Under the pieces are notes generated by a model. It made no database searches. It worked only from the letters and a program-made list of their open reading frames with translations, and was not told the origin of the DNA. This document shows, one piece after another, positions 1 to 6,076 of a stretch of DNA of 6,076 nt. How positions within the stretch are numbered: the first letter of the stretch is position 1; each line of letters begins with the position of its first letter. Source of the DNA: Saprospiraceae bacterium (GTDB lineage Bacteria; Bacteroidota; Bacteroidia; Chitinophagales; Saprospiraceae); the NCBI GenBank assembly GCA_029262975.1, contig JAJCYJ010000559.1:1-6076 (forward strand). Reading direction: 5' to 3'. The position numbers and the translations under genes are program-made.

Positions 1-386
1 CTTGGCAACCAACCTTTCAAGGGCATTTCCATATTTGATTGGCCAGAACATAACCAAACTTCTCCTGCCAGTACATTAATAAGGACAATGGTCGTATCAT
101 TTGTAGCTATTGAAATGGATAGTGGCTTTCCATCTGCCAAAGGAGAGTGAATTTTTGTCATCCATTTTCCATCATTTGAGGCAGTCGTAGCGATAGCTTC
201 CCCCCAGGACGTACTCACTTTTATTTCTGTTCCTGACGATGCATTTCCCCAGATGGGGTTTGTGTTATTTTGTTGAAGCACCATGTTGTCAGTGAAAAGA
301 CCTGCCAGTTTCAAATTTGAATTTTGACCAAAACATGACACCGTGATAAATAGAAGTGCTAAAATGAACGAGTATCTATTAATCAT
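1..386 (-). CDS. Sialate O-acetylesterase-like SGNH hydrolase, N-terminal part (cut by left window edge)
   Basis: Translating the minus strand from the ATG at 386-384 gives 128 uninterrupted codons to the window edge, so the 3' part is missing here. Residues 1-21 (MINRYSFILALLFITVSCFGQ) are a signal peptide. Cleavage before Gln21 is likely, and Cys18 is a poor lipobox fit, so I prefer a periplasmic or secreted protein over a lipoprotein. Residues 28-108 form the N-terminal beta-domain typical of the family (LFTDNMVLQQ at 30-39, then W46 G47). Then comes GEVWLCSGQSNMEMPL, the SGNH block I motif, with Ser117 as the predicted nucleophile. Known family members remove acetyl groups from sugars, first described on sialic acid but often acting on other glycans in degradation loci. 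The gene follows the sulfatase by 102 nt on the same strand and is a divergent paralogue of the esterase at 3668-5119. The family call is firm; the substrate is unknown. Confidence 0.9.
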   Translation of the reverse strand, partial: MINRYSFILALLFITVSCFGQNSNLKLAGLFTDNMVLQQNNTNPIWGNASSGTEIKVSTSWGEAIATTASNDGKWMTKIHSPLADGKPLSISIATNDTTIVLINVLAGEVWLCSGQSNMEMPLKGWLP

Positions 387-488
387 TAAAAATTGTTTTA
401 TGAGCTTTTGATATAGTTCGGATGGTATGACCATATTTAATATTTTTAAAAATCCTATCCAAGCGTTCTTAGGGAAGATGTAAAATTT
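387..488. other. Intergenic spacer between sulfatase and second esterase, with short AT palindrome
   Basis: This 102-nt gap is the longest non-coding stretch in the window. It is AT-rich and holds a perfect 12-bp palindrome, ATTTTTAAAAAT (442-453), and a small inverted repeat, ATGGT-ATG-ACCAT (422-434). Neither is a GC-rich hairpin followed by a T-run, so I do not call a terminator. I found no clear Bacteroidota promoter (TTTG ... TAnnTTTG) reading leftwards. The gap is long enough for an internal promoter or an mRNA processing site, but nothing proves one. The bases just before the ATG at 386 are AT-rich (caatttttaATG), as is common for translation starts in this phylum. Confidence 0.4.
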
Positions 489-2054
489 TCATTCTAGATT
501 ATTGTTAAGCCTCTCTAATACTTTATCTATATATTCCTGGACGTACCCTCTCTTCCGGTAATTTTCTATCATTATCTCTTTAATTCTACTAGCAGGCATA
601 TCCTGCCCTTGGGTTTCCGGGGAATAGTTCAAATTTTGGTTATACAGTCCCCAAATAGGAGAGTATTCCCAAATCATTTCGCCTCCTGACATCCTTGGAT
701 CCTTACGCTTTTTCAAATATTCAAAAAGGTCATTTTTGAGCTTGTTCAATTCATCTTTATAATTCGGATCTGCTGCCAGGTTATTTAATTCATAAGGATC
801 TTCCTGTACTTTGTAAAGTTCAAATTCCGGTCGGATGCCGAAAACAAGATCATAGTAATAGCTATGTTCATCCTTCCCTTTTTGCAAAAGGTCTTTAATC
901 GGACCACCATCAACCGCAATGGTGGGATTTTCAGTTGCAGCATTCCAGATCAAGTGATACATATCCGTTCGGATGGATCTTGCGGGATATGAGGATTGAT
1001 GTCCGTGCCGTTCTATACAAGCAAATACTTTCCCCTCTCCTTCACGTATTTTCCCAGATCTGTCAGACTGTAATAAAGGGAGAAAACTAGTGCCTGACAT
1101 CTCCCTCGGAACCGTCAATCCTGCCGCCTCCAGAAAGGTTGGAGCAACATCTGTCAGGGATATAAGATCCTCAATCCTCCGTCCTTGCACAATATTGTCT
1201 CCCCACCAGGCGATCAGTGGCATGCGCAGCCCATACTCATATAAATTAGATTTTACCCGGGGGAATGGCATTCCATTATCGGAGGTGAAAATGATAAGCG
1301 TATTTTCCAGTTTCCCGTGCTTTTTCAATACATCCATTACTTTTCCAACCTGTGTGTCAATATGTTGTATTTCTGCCAGGTATTCGCTGATTGCGCCCCT
1401 TACTTCGGGTGCATCAGGAAAAAACCCCGGAACTGTCACATCGTCGCTACTAATTCCCTGGGTAGCAGCGAATCCTCTGGTATAGCCTTTGTGGGGTTCA
1501 TGTGTTCCAAGCCAGAAACAGAAGGGCTGATCCCGCTCACAATCGTATAAGAAGTTATTAAAATTGCCAGCATAATCGACATCCGAGATCTCTACATCAC
1601 AAATCAGATCCTGATATGGATTATTCCTGATGGCCCGGTATGGTTTTCCCGCGGGATTAACATCTCGTCCAATGAGAATGCCTGGTCCCCAACCCTTTCC
1701 TGTTGCCCCTATTTTGTATCCTGCCCGTTCAAGAAGCTCCGTATAGGTGGTGAACTTCTGAGGCAAATAACCTCCCAGCAAAAAACCATCTTCCAGTTCA
1801 AAACTATTCCTTCCCGTAAGGATTGAACTTCTGGAGGGAGTACACGAAGGAGTGCTGACAAATGCATTTTCAAAAACAACACCTTCTTCTCCCAATTTAT
1901 CAAGATTGGGCGTTTTCAGTTCATCGCAACCATAAATGCCTGCATGTATCCAGGTCATATCATCGGCAATGATGAAAAGGATATTGGGACTACCCAATAT
2001 TCCGTCATAATAAGTAAATGTCACAAATAAGAAAAGTGTTATCTTTTTCATCAT
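489..2054 (-). CDS. S1-family formylglycine sulfatase, N-sulfoglucosamine sulfohydrolase (SGSH)-like
   Basis: This is a complete 521-residue type I sulfatase that would hydrolyse sulfate groups from a sugar after export. Residues 1-21 form a signal peptide. NILFIIADDM (24-33) supplies metal ligands Asp31 and Asp32. STPSCTPSRSSILTGR holds the C-x-P-S-R signature, with Cys71 to be converted to formylglycine and Arg75 supporting it. Lys119 (TGKGW), THEPHKGY (His185, His188), FTSDNG (Asp259, Asn260) and Lys268 complete the usual active site. ELYKVQEDPYELNNLAADP is the conserved C-terminal sulfatase motif. The stretch DNGMPFPRVKSNLYEYG, and later SYPARSIRTDMYHLIWN, resemble human SGSH (heparan N-sulfatase) more than arylsulfatase A or 6-O-sulfatases. 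Similar bacterial enzymes may act on other sulfated sugars, so N-sulfatase activity is not assured. Two Met codons in tandem (2054, 2051) make the exact start uncertain by one residue. It starts 18 nt after the upstream hydrolase and is probably co-transcribed with it. No sulfatase-maturating enzyme is encoded in the window. Confidence 0.93.
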   Translation of the reverse strand: MMKKITLFLFVTFTYYDGILGSPNILFIIADDMTWIHAGIYGCDELKTPNLDKLGEEGVVFENAFVSTPSCTPSRSSILTGRNSFELEDGFLLGGYLPQKFTTYTELLERAGYKIGATGKGWGPGILIGRDVNPAGKPYRAIRNNPYQDLICDVEISDVDYAGNFNNFLYDCERDQPFCFWLGTHEPHKGYTRGFAATQGISSDDVTVPGFFPDAPEVRGAISEYLAEIQHIDTQVGKVMDVLKKHGKLENTLIIFTSDNGMPFPRVKSNLYEYGLRMPLIAWWGDNIVQGRRIEDLISLTDVAPTFLEAAGLTVPREMSGTSFLPLLQSDRSGKIREGEGKVFACIERHGHQSSYPARSIRTDMYHLIWNAATENPTIAVDGGPIKDLLQKGKDEHSYYYDLVFGIRPEFELYKVQEDPYELNNLAADPNYKDELNKLKNDLFEYLKKRKDPRMSGGEMIWEYSPIWGLYNQNLNYSPETQGQDMPASRIKEIMIENYRKRGYVQEYIDKVLERLNNNLE

Positions 2055-2072
2055 GATTGCTTTTCTCTCAAT

Positions 2073-3674
2073 TTATTTCAGTCGAACCCTTGTATAGGGA
2101 CTCGAGATATATGTTGAATATTTTGTTGATGATCGCTGCAATGTTTTTTTGTGGTTGCTAAAAAAATCGATGTGCGAAACATCTTCAAGCAGTTCTATTT
2201 CTGCAGTCCAGGTACCATCTTTACTGTTGTACTTCATATCCTTCCACTGATCGACTGGAAATAATTCTCCGAGGTATTTGGCACTTCCGTCAACATGGCG
2301 ATTATACATCCACCAGATCCTGCCACTCTCTTCTTTAGAACCGGGCTTGAAACGAACGCGGACTTTTAACATCCCTTTCTTCACTTCGTAGGCCACAGTT
2401 GGAGACTCAAGCATTGGATCCATATCGCCGAAAAAGTGACTTAGTAAGAAGGCAGGTTTATTCGCAAGATCCTTCTCTGCTGCCGGGTGTATATTTTTCC
2501 CATGGCCATGACCAGAATTGGTTTTCAGATATACCGGAATTTGCGGAAAATGCTCTCCTCCCCAGGGTACATCATAAGCTACACAATCGTGTGTCCCGGG
2601 TTCAAATAAAAGATCCACACCTCGCTGTTCTAATTTCTTCAGATTTCTTGAAATAAAAATGTAATCAGCCAATTGATGGGCGAGCTGCTCAATATCTTCC
2701 ATGCTATGTCCGGCCTCAAGAGCGGCATTATTATATACTGGTCCAAAAGTACCTCCCTGGAAGAGCTTTCTAAATGCCACTGTCTCAGGGTAAGTCTCAT
2801 TTTCTTCTTTCAGCTCATCCAGGGCAGCAGGATCACACAGGCGCAATGGGGAATCGTATATCGGTGAAATTGTTGCATGCTGAGCTGTGATACGTTCGTC
2901 GCTGATAATAGCAACGCTGGGAGAAGCTCCGTTTTTCGAGCCACCTGAAACTGCTACATTCCCCTTTTCGAAAAACTCATTTTCTGCATATGCCGCGGTT
3001 AGGGCACGCATAATCGTGGCAGGCCAGGCCCAGTATTGTATTGAGTACCGTGGATTGAGGGTTTCTATAAATCGGTTGTGCATCTGGTCTCTAAGTTCTT
3101 TTTGCTCACTGTCTGCTGATGGATTTTGAATTACGGTATAAACCAGCCCGACTCCTCCGGCGATGAGATCGTTTTCAAATGTCTTGAGCTTCGCATCACT
3201 TTCTATTTGTTTTGATCCATGCCCGCCCGTCAAATGAAACCCCTTCGCTTTTGAATCTGTGGGAACTATCATTCGCACAGGGATACGGTAATCCTGTCCT
3301 GGCCAGAGTTCTCCTACCCGAATAGTAATTAATTTTTGCCTTGTCGGTACTTCTCCCTCAACTTTGTGCCAATCTTCAATAACTTGAACATCCAGGCTAG
3401 ACTCGTTTCGGATTTCAGCCATGTCAAACAGGGGGTTCTCGCTATAACATTCTTCAACTGCCGGATTCTCTTGTGACTGTGCTTCTATTCCCCAGAAAAG
3501 GCTTGCAAACATCACTGTACTAATTGATTTCATCAATGGGTCAGGATGGCCTCCGGTAATGATTGGATTAATAAACCAGGATGGTTGAGCACTAAGCGCT
3601 GATGAAACAGCTATCAAAAGTATAAGTAATAAATTTTTCACTTTTCTAATTTTTGAATTCACATATTTTACCAA
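2073..3674 (-). CDS. Secreted alpha/beta-hydrolase (PqaA-like / candidate carbohydrate esterase) with fused GH43 N-terminal stub
   Basis: The frame has 533 codons from a TTG at 3674 that overlaps the upstream esterase stop. A GTG at 3641 gives a neater signal peptide, and an ATG at 3533 (residue 48) starts the hydrolase proper (486 residues). Residues 1-47 look like the opening of a GH43 enzyme and are described separately. Residues 48-68 (MKSISTVMFASLFWGIEAQS) are a second signal peptide. The catalytic domain spans roughly 110-415: YWAWPATIMRAL, then VAVSGGSKNGAS with Ser246 as predicted nucleophile in a GxSKxG elbow, then FEPGTHDCVAYD with Asp363 as candidate acid, and NSGHGHG with His389 or His391 as candidate base. 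Residues 425-530 look like a C-terminal beta-sandwich ending in YISSPYTRV. The GxSKxG elbow is reminiscent of PhoPQ-activated PqaA-type proteins and, more distantly, of CE15 glucuronoyl esterases (GCSRxGK). The fold class is confident, the exact family moderate. The substrate is unknown, but an ester on the target glycan is plausible given the neighbours. Confidence 0.75.
   Translation of the reverse strand: MVKYVNSKIRKVKNLLLILLIAVSSALSAQPSWFINPIITGGHPDPLMKSISTVMFASLFWGIEAQSQENPAVEECYSENPLFDMAEIRNESSLDVQVIEDWHKVEGEVPTRQKLITIRVGELWPGQDYRIPVRMIVPTDSKAKGFHLTGGHGSKQIESDAKLKTFENDLIAGGVGLVYTVIQNPSADSEQKELRDQMHNRFIETLNPRYSIQYWAWPATIMRALTAAYAENEFFEKGNVAVSGGSKNGASPSVAIISDERITAQHATISPIYDSPLRLCDPAALDELKEENETYPETVAFRKLFQGGTFGPVYNNAALEAGHSMEDIEQLAHQLADYIFISRNLKKLEQRGVDLLFEPGTHDCVAYDVPWGGEHFPQIPVYLKTNSGHGHGKNIHPAAEKDLANKPAFLLSHFFGDMDPMLESPTVAYEVKKGMLKVRVRFKPGSKEESGRIWWMYNRHVDGSAKYLGELFPVDQWKDMKYNSKDGTWTAEIELLEDVSHIDFFSNHKKTLQRSSTKYSTYISSPYTRVRLK
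3534..3674 (-). pseudogene. Remnant of a GH43 glycosidase N-terminus (signal peptide plus NPIITGGHPDP motif)
   Basis: Residues 1-47 of the frame at 2073-3674 contain a complete signal peptide (core LLLILLIAVSSALSAQ) followed by PSWFINPIITGGHPDPL. The N-P-[IV]-x-x-G-x-[HY]-P-D-P pattern is the hallmark first strand of GH43 beta-xylosidases and alpha-L-arabinofuranosidases, where the Asp of PDP is the catalytic base and a Ser plus 'xxR.GD.YYL' normally follows. Here the frame instead goes straight into MKSIST..., a new signal peptide. No other part of a GH43 five-bladed propeller occurs in the window. I infer a truncated GH43 gene whose remaining sequence was deleted. The likely original start is GTG at 3641 (VKNLLLILL...), 26 nt after the upstream stop, or TTG/GTG further upstream (3674, 3662). 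Only about 12 motif residues support the family call, so it is moderate. Confidence 0.6.
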
Positions 3675-5119
3675 TCATCCGTCCGAAAAGATGAAGCGGG
3701 TAATCCCTGGATATTGTATAATGTTCCATTTACATAGTTGGTAAAGCCGTATCTGACAGCTACGGGATCCTCGACTTGATCAGACCACACGCTGATCATA
3801 GGTTCCCAAGTACCGTGCTCTGTCCCAATCTCAGCTTCGGCTGAATAAAATTTCCTGTCCTTTCCTGCCACTTCAAATCCATTCAATTCTTTGCCAAATG
3901 TGCTCAATCCTCCTGGCACAAAATCAAACTTCAAATTTGCTTTTCCTTCCACCACATTCAAGGATTTAAATTCCGGACCCCTGCAAGCGATGGAAGAGAC
4001 TCCATAAGTTTTGTTAAGGGCCCAGTATGCCAGTCTTTTTCCTACAGTTTCCTTTTCCGGTGGATGAATTTTGTCTTTCGAACCTATATCAAGTGTGACA
4101 ACCATTCCCACATTTGTAACTTTCTTCATGGTATTTAGCTGGGCTTCTCTGAGGTATTGTGATTCCAATCCTGGTGCGAAATCATAGCTAAAAGGAGCTA
4201 TTTGAACATAGTAGAATGGAAGATCGGGGTCGTCAAAATAATCGCGCCATTTATTAATTAGAAAAGAGAATAACTCCTCATAAGTTTTCCAGGTTCCCAC
4301 ATTCCCTTCTCCTTGATACCACACAACACCTTTAATTCTTAATGGCAAAAGGGGGTACAGCATACTATTGTATTGCAGCATTGGTTTGCTTTTGCCCAGA
4401 CCCTCTTCGATGACGATATTTTCAAGATCAAAGCCACCAAATTCAACCAATGCTTGTTTATCAAGCCAGGCCTCCGCTTTAGTACCACTTTGCGCACATT
4501 GCACCAACCCGATTGGAATATTTACATAATCATATACTGTTTTTCCAAAAACATATCCTACCGCACTAAAATCTATTATGTTCCCAGGTTTTGCATATTG
4601 CCACGATCCATCGATGGAATCCCGCTCCACAAGTGAAGAACTTTCTTTTACCTTGAATAATCTGATACCGGTGATGTTGCTACTTTCCAATAAAATTTCT
4701 TGTGCCCGATTTACAGGTTGATTGATGAAGCCTCGGAAAGATTCATACATATTACTCTGGCCCGATACGAACCAGACATCGCCAATTAGAATATCGTCCA
4801 AAATAATGCTTGCGTCGCTGTTTCTTATAACCATTTGATAAGGCGTGAATGACGCTTTCGGGGTTGCTACCTTAACTGACCACTTTTTGTCAACACTTGG
4901 CGTAGTTTGATAAATGCCATTGTCCCATCCGGTTTCAATAATTACAATTTCTCCATAATCCGAAGAACCCCAGATTACTACGCTATCTTCCTGCTGCAAG
5001 ATCATTCTCGAATCAAATATGGGAGGAAGACTAAGCGTCCCTTGCTGACTCATACCCATTGTGGGCATTAAGAGCAAAATGAAAAAAAATGATATATGCG
5101 ATTGCAGCCGAAATTTCAT
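3668..5119 (-). CDS. Sialate O-acetylesterase-like SGNH hydrolase (complete)
   Basis: This is a 483-residue secreted esterase predicted to remove O-acetyl groups from a polysaccharide or its oligomers. Residues 1-25 (ending MGMSQQ) are a signal peptide. The N-terminal beta-domain includes IFDSRMILQQ (34-43). Block I is DVWFVSGQSNMYESFRG with Ser122 as nucleophile. The conserved WYQGEGN follows at 267-273, and KDKIHPPEKETVGKRLA provides His352 with Asp349 nearby as the base/acid pair. The C-terminus, LYNIQGLPASSFRTDDW, is the usual family ending, so the protein is full length. The ATG at 5119 is preceded by an A-rich leader (AGAAAGATTAAATA) and gives a proper signal peptide, which supports this start. 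It lies 53 nt after the GH3 gene, and its stop at 3670-3668 overlaps or nearly abuts the next frame, indicating an operon and possible translational coupling. It differs clearly from the paralogue at 1-386 (YESFRGF against MEMPLKG after GQSNM), suggesting different acetyl positions or sugars. Confidence 0.94.
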   Translation of the reverse strand: MKFRLQSHISFFFILLLMPTMGMSQQGTLSLPPIFDSRMILQQEDSVVIWGSSDYGEIVIIETGWDNGIYQTTPSVDKKWSVKVATPKASFTPYQMVIRNSDASIILDDILIGDVWFVSGQSNMYESFRGFINQPVNRAQEILLESSNITGIRLFKVKESSSLVERDSIDGSWQYAKPGNIIDFSAVGYVFGKTVYDYVNIPIGLVQCAQSGTKAEAWLDKQALVEFGGFDLENIVIEEGLGKSKPMLQYNSMLYPLLPLRIKGVVWYQGEGNVGTWKTYEELFSFLINKWRDYFDDPDLPFYYVQIAPFSYDFAPGLESQYLREAQLNTMKKVTNVGMVVTLDIGSKDKIHPPEKETVGKRLAYWALNKTYGVSSIACRGPEFKSLNVVEGKANLKFDFVPGGLSTFGKELNGFEVAGKDRKFYSAEAEIGTEHGTWEPMISVWSDQVEDPVAVRYGFTNYVNGTLYNIQGLPASSFRTDDW

Positions 5120-5172
5120 TATTTAATCTTTCTTATGATTATATCTAAAGTATGGTTTGTGATATTTATTCA
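5120..5172. other. Short AT-rich spacer between GH3 and esterase genes
   Basis: This 53-nt gap has no hairpin-plus-T-run and no convincing promoter. A TATAAT string occurs on the minus strand at 5143-5138, 18 nt before the ATG, but it has no matching upstream box and the Bacteroidota primary sigma factor uses a different consensus. I read it as an ordinary intra-operon spacer. Confidence 0.4.
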
Positions 5173-6076
5173 TTAATCGATAATTATAATCTCATCCTTG
5201 AAATAAGAATGGTCACTTGAGTTTCCAACCATGATGTCATAGGGACCAGTATTCGTGACAAATGCTTTCTCCTCCGGACTATACATAGCCAAATCTTTTA
5301 CCGGTACTTTGAGCGAGATCCTTTTTTTTTCTTGTGGCTCTAAAAAAACCCGTTCAAATGCCTTCAATATCTTATTGGGTGTATACTTCGTTTCCCGGTG
5401 CTCATGGACATATAATTGTACCACCTCACTTCCTCGTACTTTTCCAATATTTTGAATATCAAATGAAACAATGACTAACTCATCCTCAGAAAGTTCTGAT
5501 TTGTCTATCTGATAATTGGAAACATCAAATTGTGTATAGCTCAAGCCAAAACCAAAAGGGTATAGTGGCTCTTCGTCCAAATCCATGTACGTTTTTCCTT
5601 TGGTAATATCGTAGTCATCAAAAGGAGGAATTTGTTCTACTCCTGTGTAAAAAGTTAGTGGCAACTTACCTCCGGGATTATAATTTCCAAAAAGGACATC
5701 TGCTATGGCATTGCCACCTTCCTGACCCGGATACCAGGCTTCGATGATCGCGGGTATATTTTCGTTTTCCCAGTTTATTGAAACCGGGCTGCCGTTTACC
5801 AAAGTCAAAACAGTATTCGGATTGGCCTCAACTACTGCCCGAATCAATTCTTGTTGTTCCGGAAGTAAATCTATGGACTGTCTGTCCAGGTGTTCACCTT
5901 CAGTAGCGTTGCTGGACCCTGCCACCAGAATCACGGCATCCACACTTTTTGCAGTTTCCACTGCCTGGGAAAGCAGGTCCCTACCACAAGGTTTCCAGCC
6001 AATTCGAACTGCCGCCCAATCAATGTCCTCCACATACTCTACTCGAAAATCATATGATTTTCCTGACACCAGTGGC
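5173..6076 (-). CDS. GH3 glycoside hydrolase (beta-glucosidase/beta-xylosidase type) with PA14 insert, C-terminal part
   Basis: The reading frame is open to the right window edge, so the true start lies outside; the GTG at 6069 is internal. About 300 C-terminal residues are present. From the edge, LVSGKSYDFRVEYVED followed by AAVRIGWKP (about 6072-5990) matches the end of a PA14 carbohydrate-binding domain as inserted in many GH3 enzymes. Next comes the GH3 alpha/beta-sandwich domain (about 5980-5530): AVILVAGSSNATEGEHLDR, LPEQQELI, TVLTLVNGSPV, IIEAWYPGQEGGNAIADVL, GNYNPGGKLPLTF and PLYPFGFGLSYTQF. A C-terminal fibronectin-III-like domain (about 5470-5200) ends at the TAA at 5175-5173. GH3 enzymes release terminal beta-linked glucose, xylose or related sugars. 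The nucleophile Asp (SDW-type motif) and the KH motif lie upstream and cannot be seen here, so activity and substrate are not settled. It is the first gene of the visible same-strand series and may head the operon segment. A run of nine A bases (minus strand, 5330-5322) encodes E-K-K-R in the last domain. Confidence 0.95.
   Translation of the reverse strand, partial: PLVSGKSYDFRVEYVEDIDWAAVRIGWKPCGRDLLSQAVETAKSVDAVILVAGSSNATEGEHLDRQSIDLLPEQQELIRAVVEANPNTVLTLVNGSPVSINWENENIPAIIEAWYPGQEGGNAIADVLFGNYNPGGKLPLTFYTGVEQIPPFDDYDITKGKTYMDLDEEPLYPFGFGLSYTQFDVSNYQIDKSELSEDELVIVSFDIQNIGKVRGSEVVQLYVHEHRETKYTPNKILKAFERVFLEPQEKKRISLKVPVKDLAMYSPEEKAFVTNTGPYDIMVGNSSDHSYFKDEIIIID

Noticed and set aside
422..453. 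Inverted repeats ATGGT/ACCAT and ATTTTTAAAAAT considered as a terminator or operator
   Set aside because: The stems are very short or purely A/T, with no GC stem and T-run. At this base composition they are expected by chance.
1090..1550. Plus-strand open frames of 131 and 77 codons inside the sulfatase gene
   Set aside because: They lie antisense to a complete sulfatase with all catalytic motifs, overlap each other, and their translations show no recognisable domain or plausible start context.
1709..1903. Minus-strand 64-codon frame within the sulfatase
   Set aside because: It is an out-of-frame shadow: it overlaps the CTPSR region of the sulfatase and has no features of its own.
2399..3129. 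Three plus-strand open frames (85, 64 and 80 codons) opposite the alpha/beta-hydrolase
   Set aside because: They are antisense shadows of a motif-bearing gene, with no domain features or conserved-looking sequence.
5138..5143. TATAAT on the minus strand upstream of the acetylesterase, considered as a -10 box
   Set aside because: There is no paired -35 or -33 element, Bacteroidota promoters use TAnnTTTG, and the short spacer fits co-transcription with the GH3 gene.
5322..5330. Nine-base A/T homopolymer in the GH3 gene (and an eight-base run at 5082-5089 in the acetylesterase signal peptide), considered as phase-variation tracts
   Set aside because: Both sit in intact frames and encode ordinary residues (E-K-K-R; F-F-F). 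They are short for slippage control, and the GH3 tract is near the C-terminus. AT-rich genomes contain many by chance.
4373..5455. Plus-strand frames of 87 and 66 codons (4373-4636, 5255-5455)
   Set aside because: They are antisense to the acetylesterase and the GH3 gene, whose motifs are intact throughout. They have no domain or start-site support.

Overview
The window looks like part of a polysaccharide-utilisation locus from a Bacteroidota bacterium, possibly marine. This is an inference. It rests on the gene families (GH3, GH43 relic, two sialate O-acetylesterase-type esterases, a formylglycine sulfatase), on signal peptides that end in ...AQ / ...SQQ / ...FGQ, on AT-rich leader sequences with weak or no Shine-Dalgarno sites, and on moderate-to-low GC judged by eye. 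No SusC/SusD pair, regulator, rRNA, tRNA, CRISPR array or insertion sequence is visible.

All genes lie on the minus strand, so transcription runs from right to left. From the right edge: (1) the C-terminal part of a GH3 glycosidase with the tail of a PA14 domain (5173 to beyond 6076); (2) a complete sialate O-acetylesterase-like SGNH hydrolase (3668-5119); (3) a 533-codon frame (2073-3674) that is a secreted alpha/beta-hydrolase carrying at its N-terminus what looks like the amputated start of a GH43 glycosidase; (4) a complete S1-type sulfatase resembling N-sulfoglucosamine sulfohydrolase (489-2054); (5) the N-terminal 128 codons of a second sialate O-acetylesterase, cut by the left edge (1-386). 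Gaps are 53 nt, an overlap (or about 26 nt, depending on the start used), 18 nt and 102 nt, so a single operon is likely. The whole window is coding apart from these short gaps.

The products would work together on a sulfated, O-acetylated glycan outside the cytoplasm. The esterases and the sulfatase would remove substituents, and the GH3 enzyme would release terminal sugars. The exact glycan cannot be read from this window.

The most unusual point is gene 3. After one signal peptide and the GH43 opening motif ending at the PDP catalytic-base site, the frame runs directly into a second Met and second signal peptide, then a full hydrolase. This suggests a deletion that removed almost all of a GH43 gene and fused its stub in frame to its neighbour, or an assembly join with the same effect. 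The hydrolase itself, with a GGSKNG nucleophile elbow, appears to be of a poorly characterised PqaA-like type and is a candidate new carbohydrate esterase.
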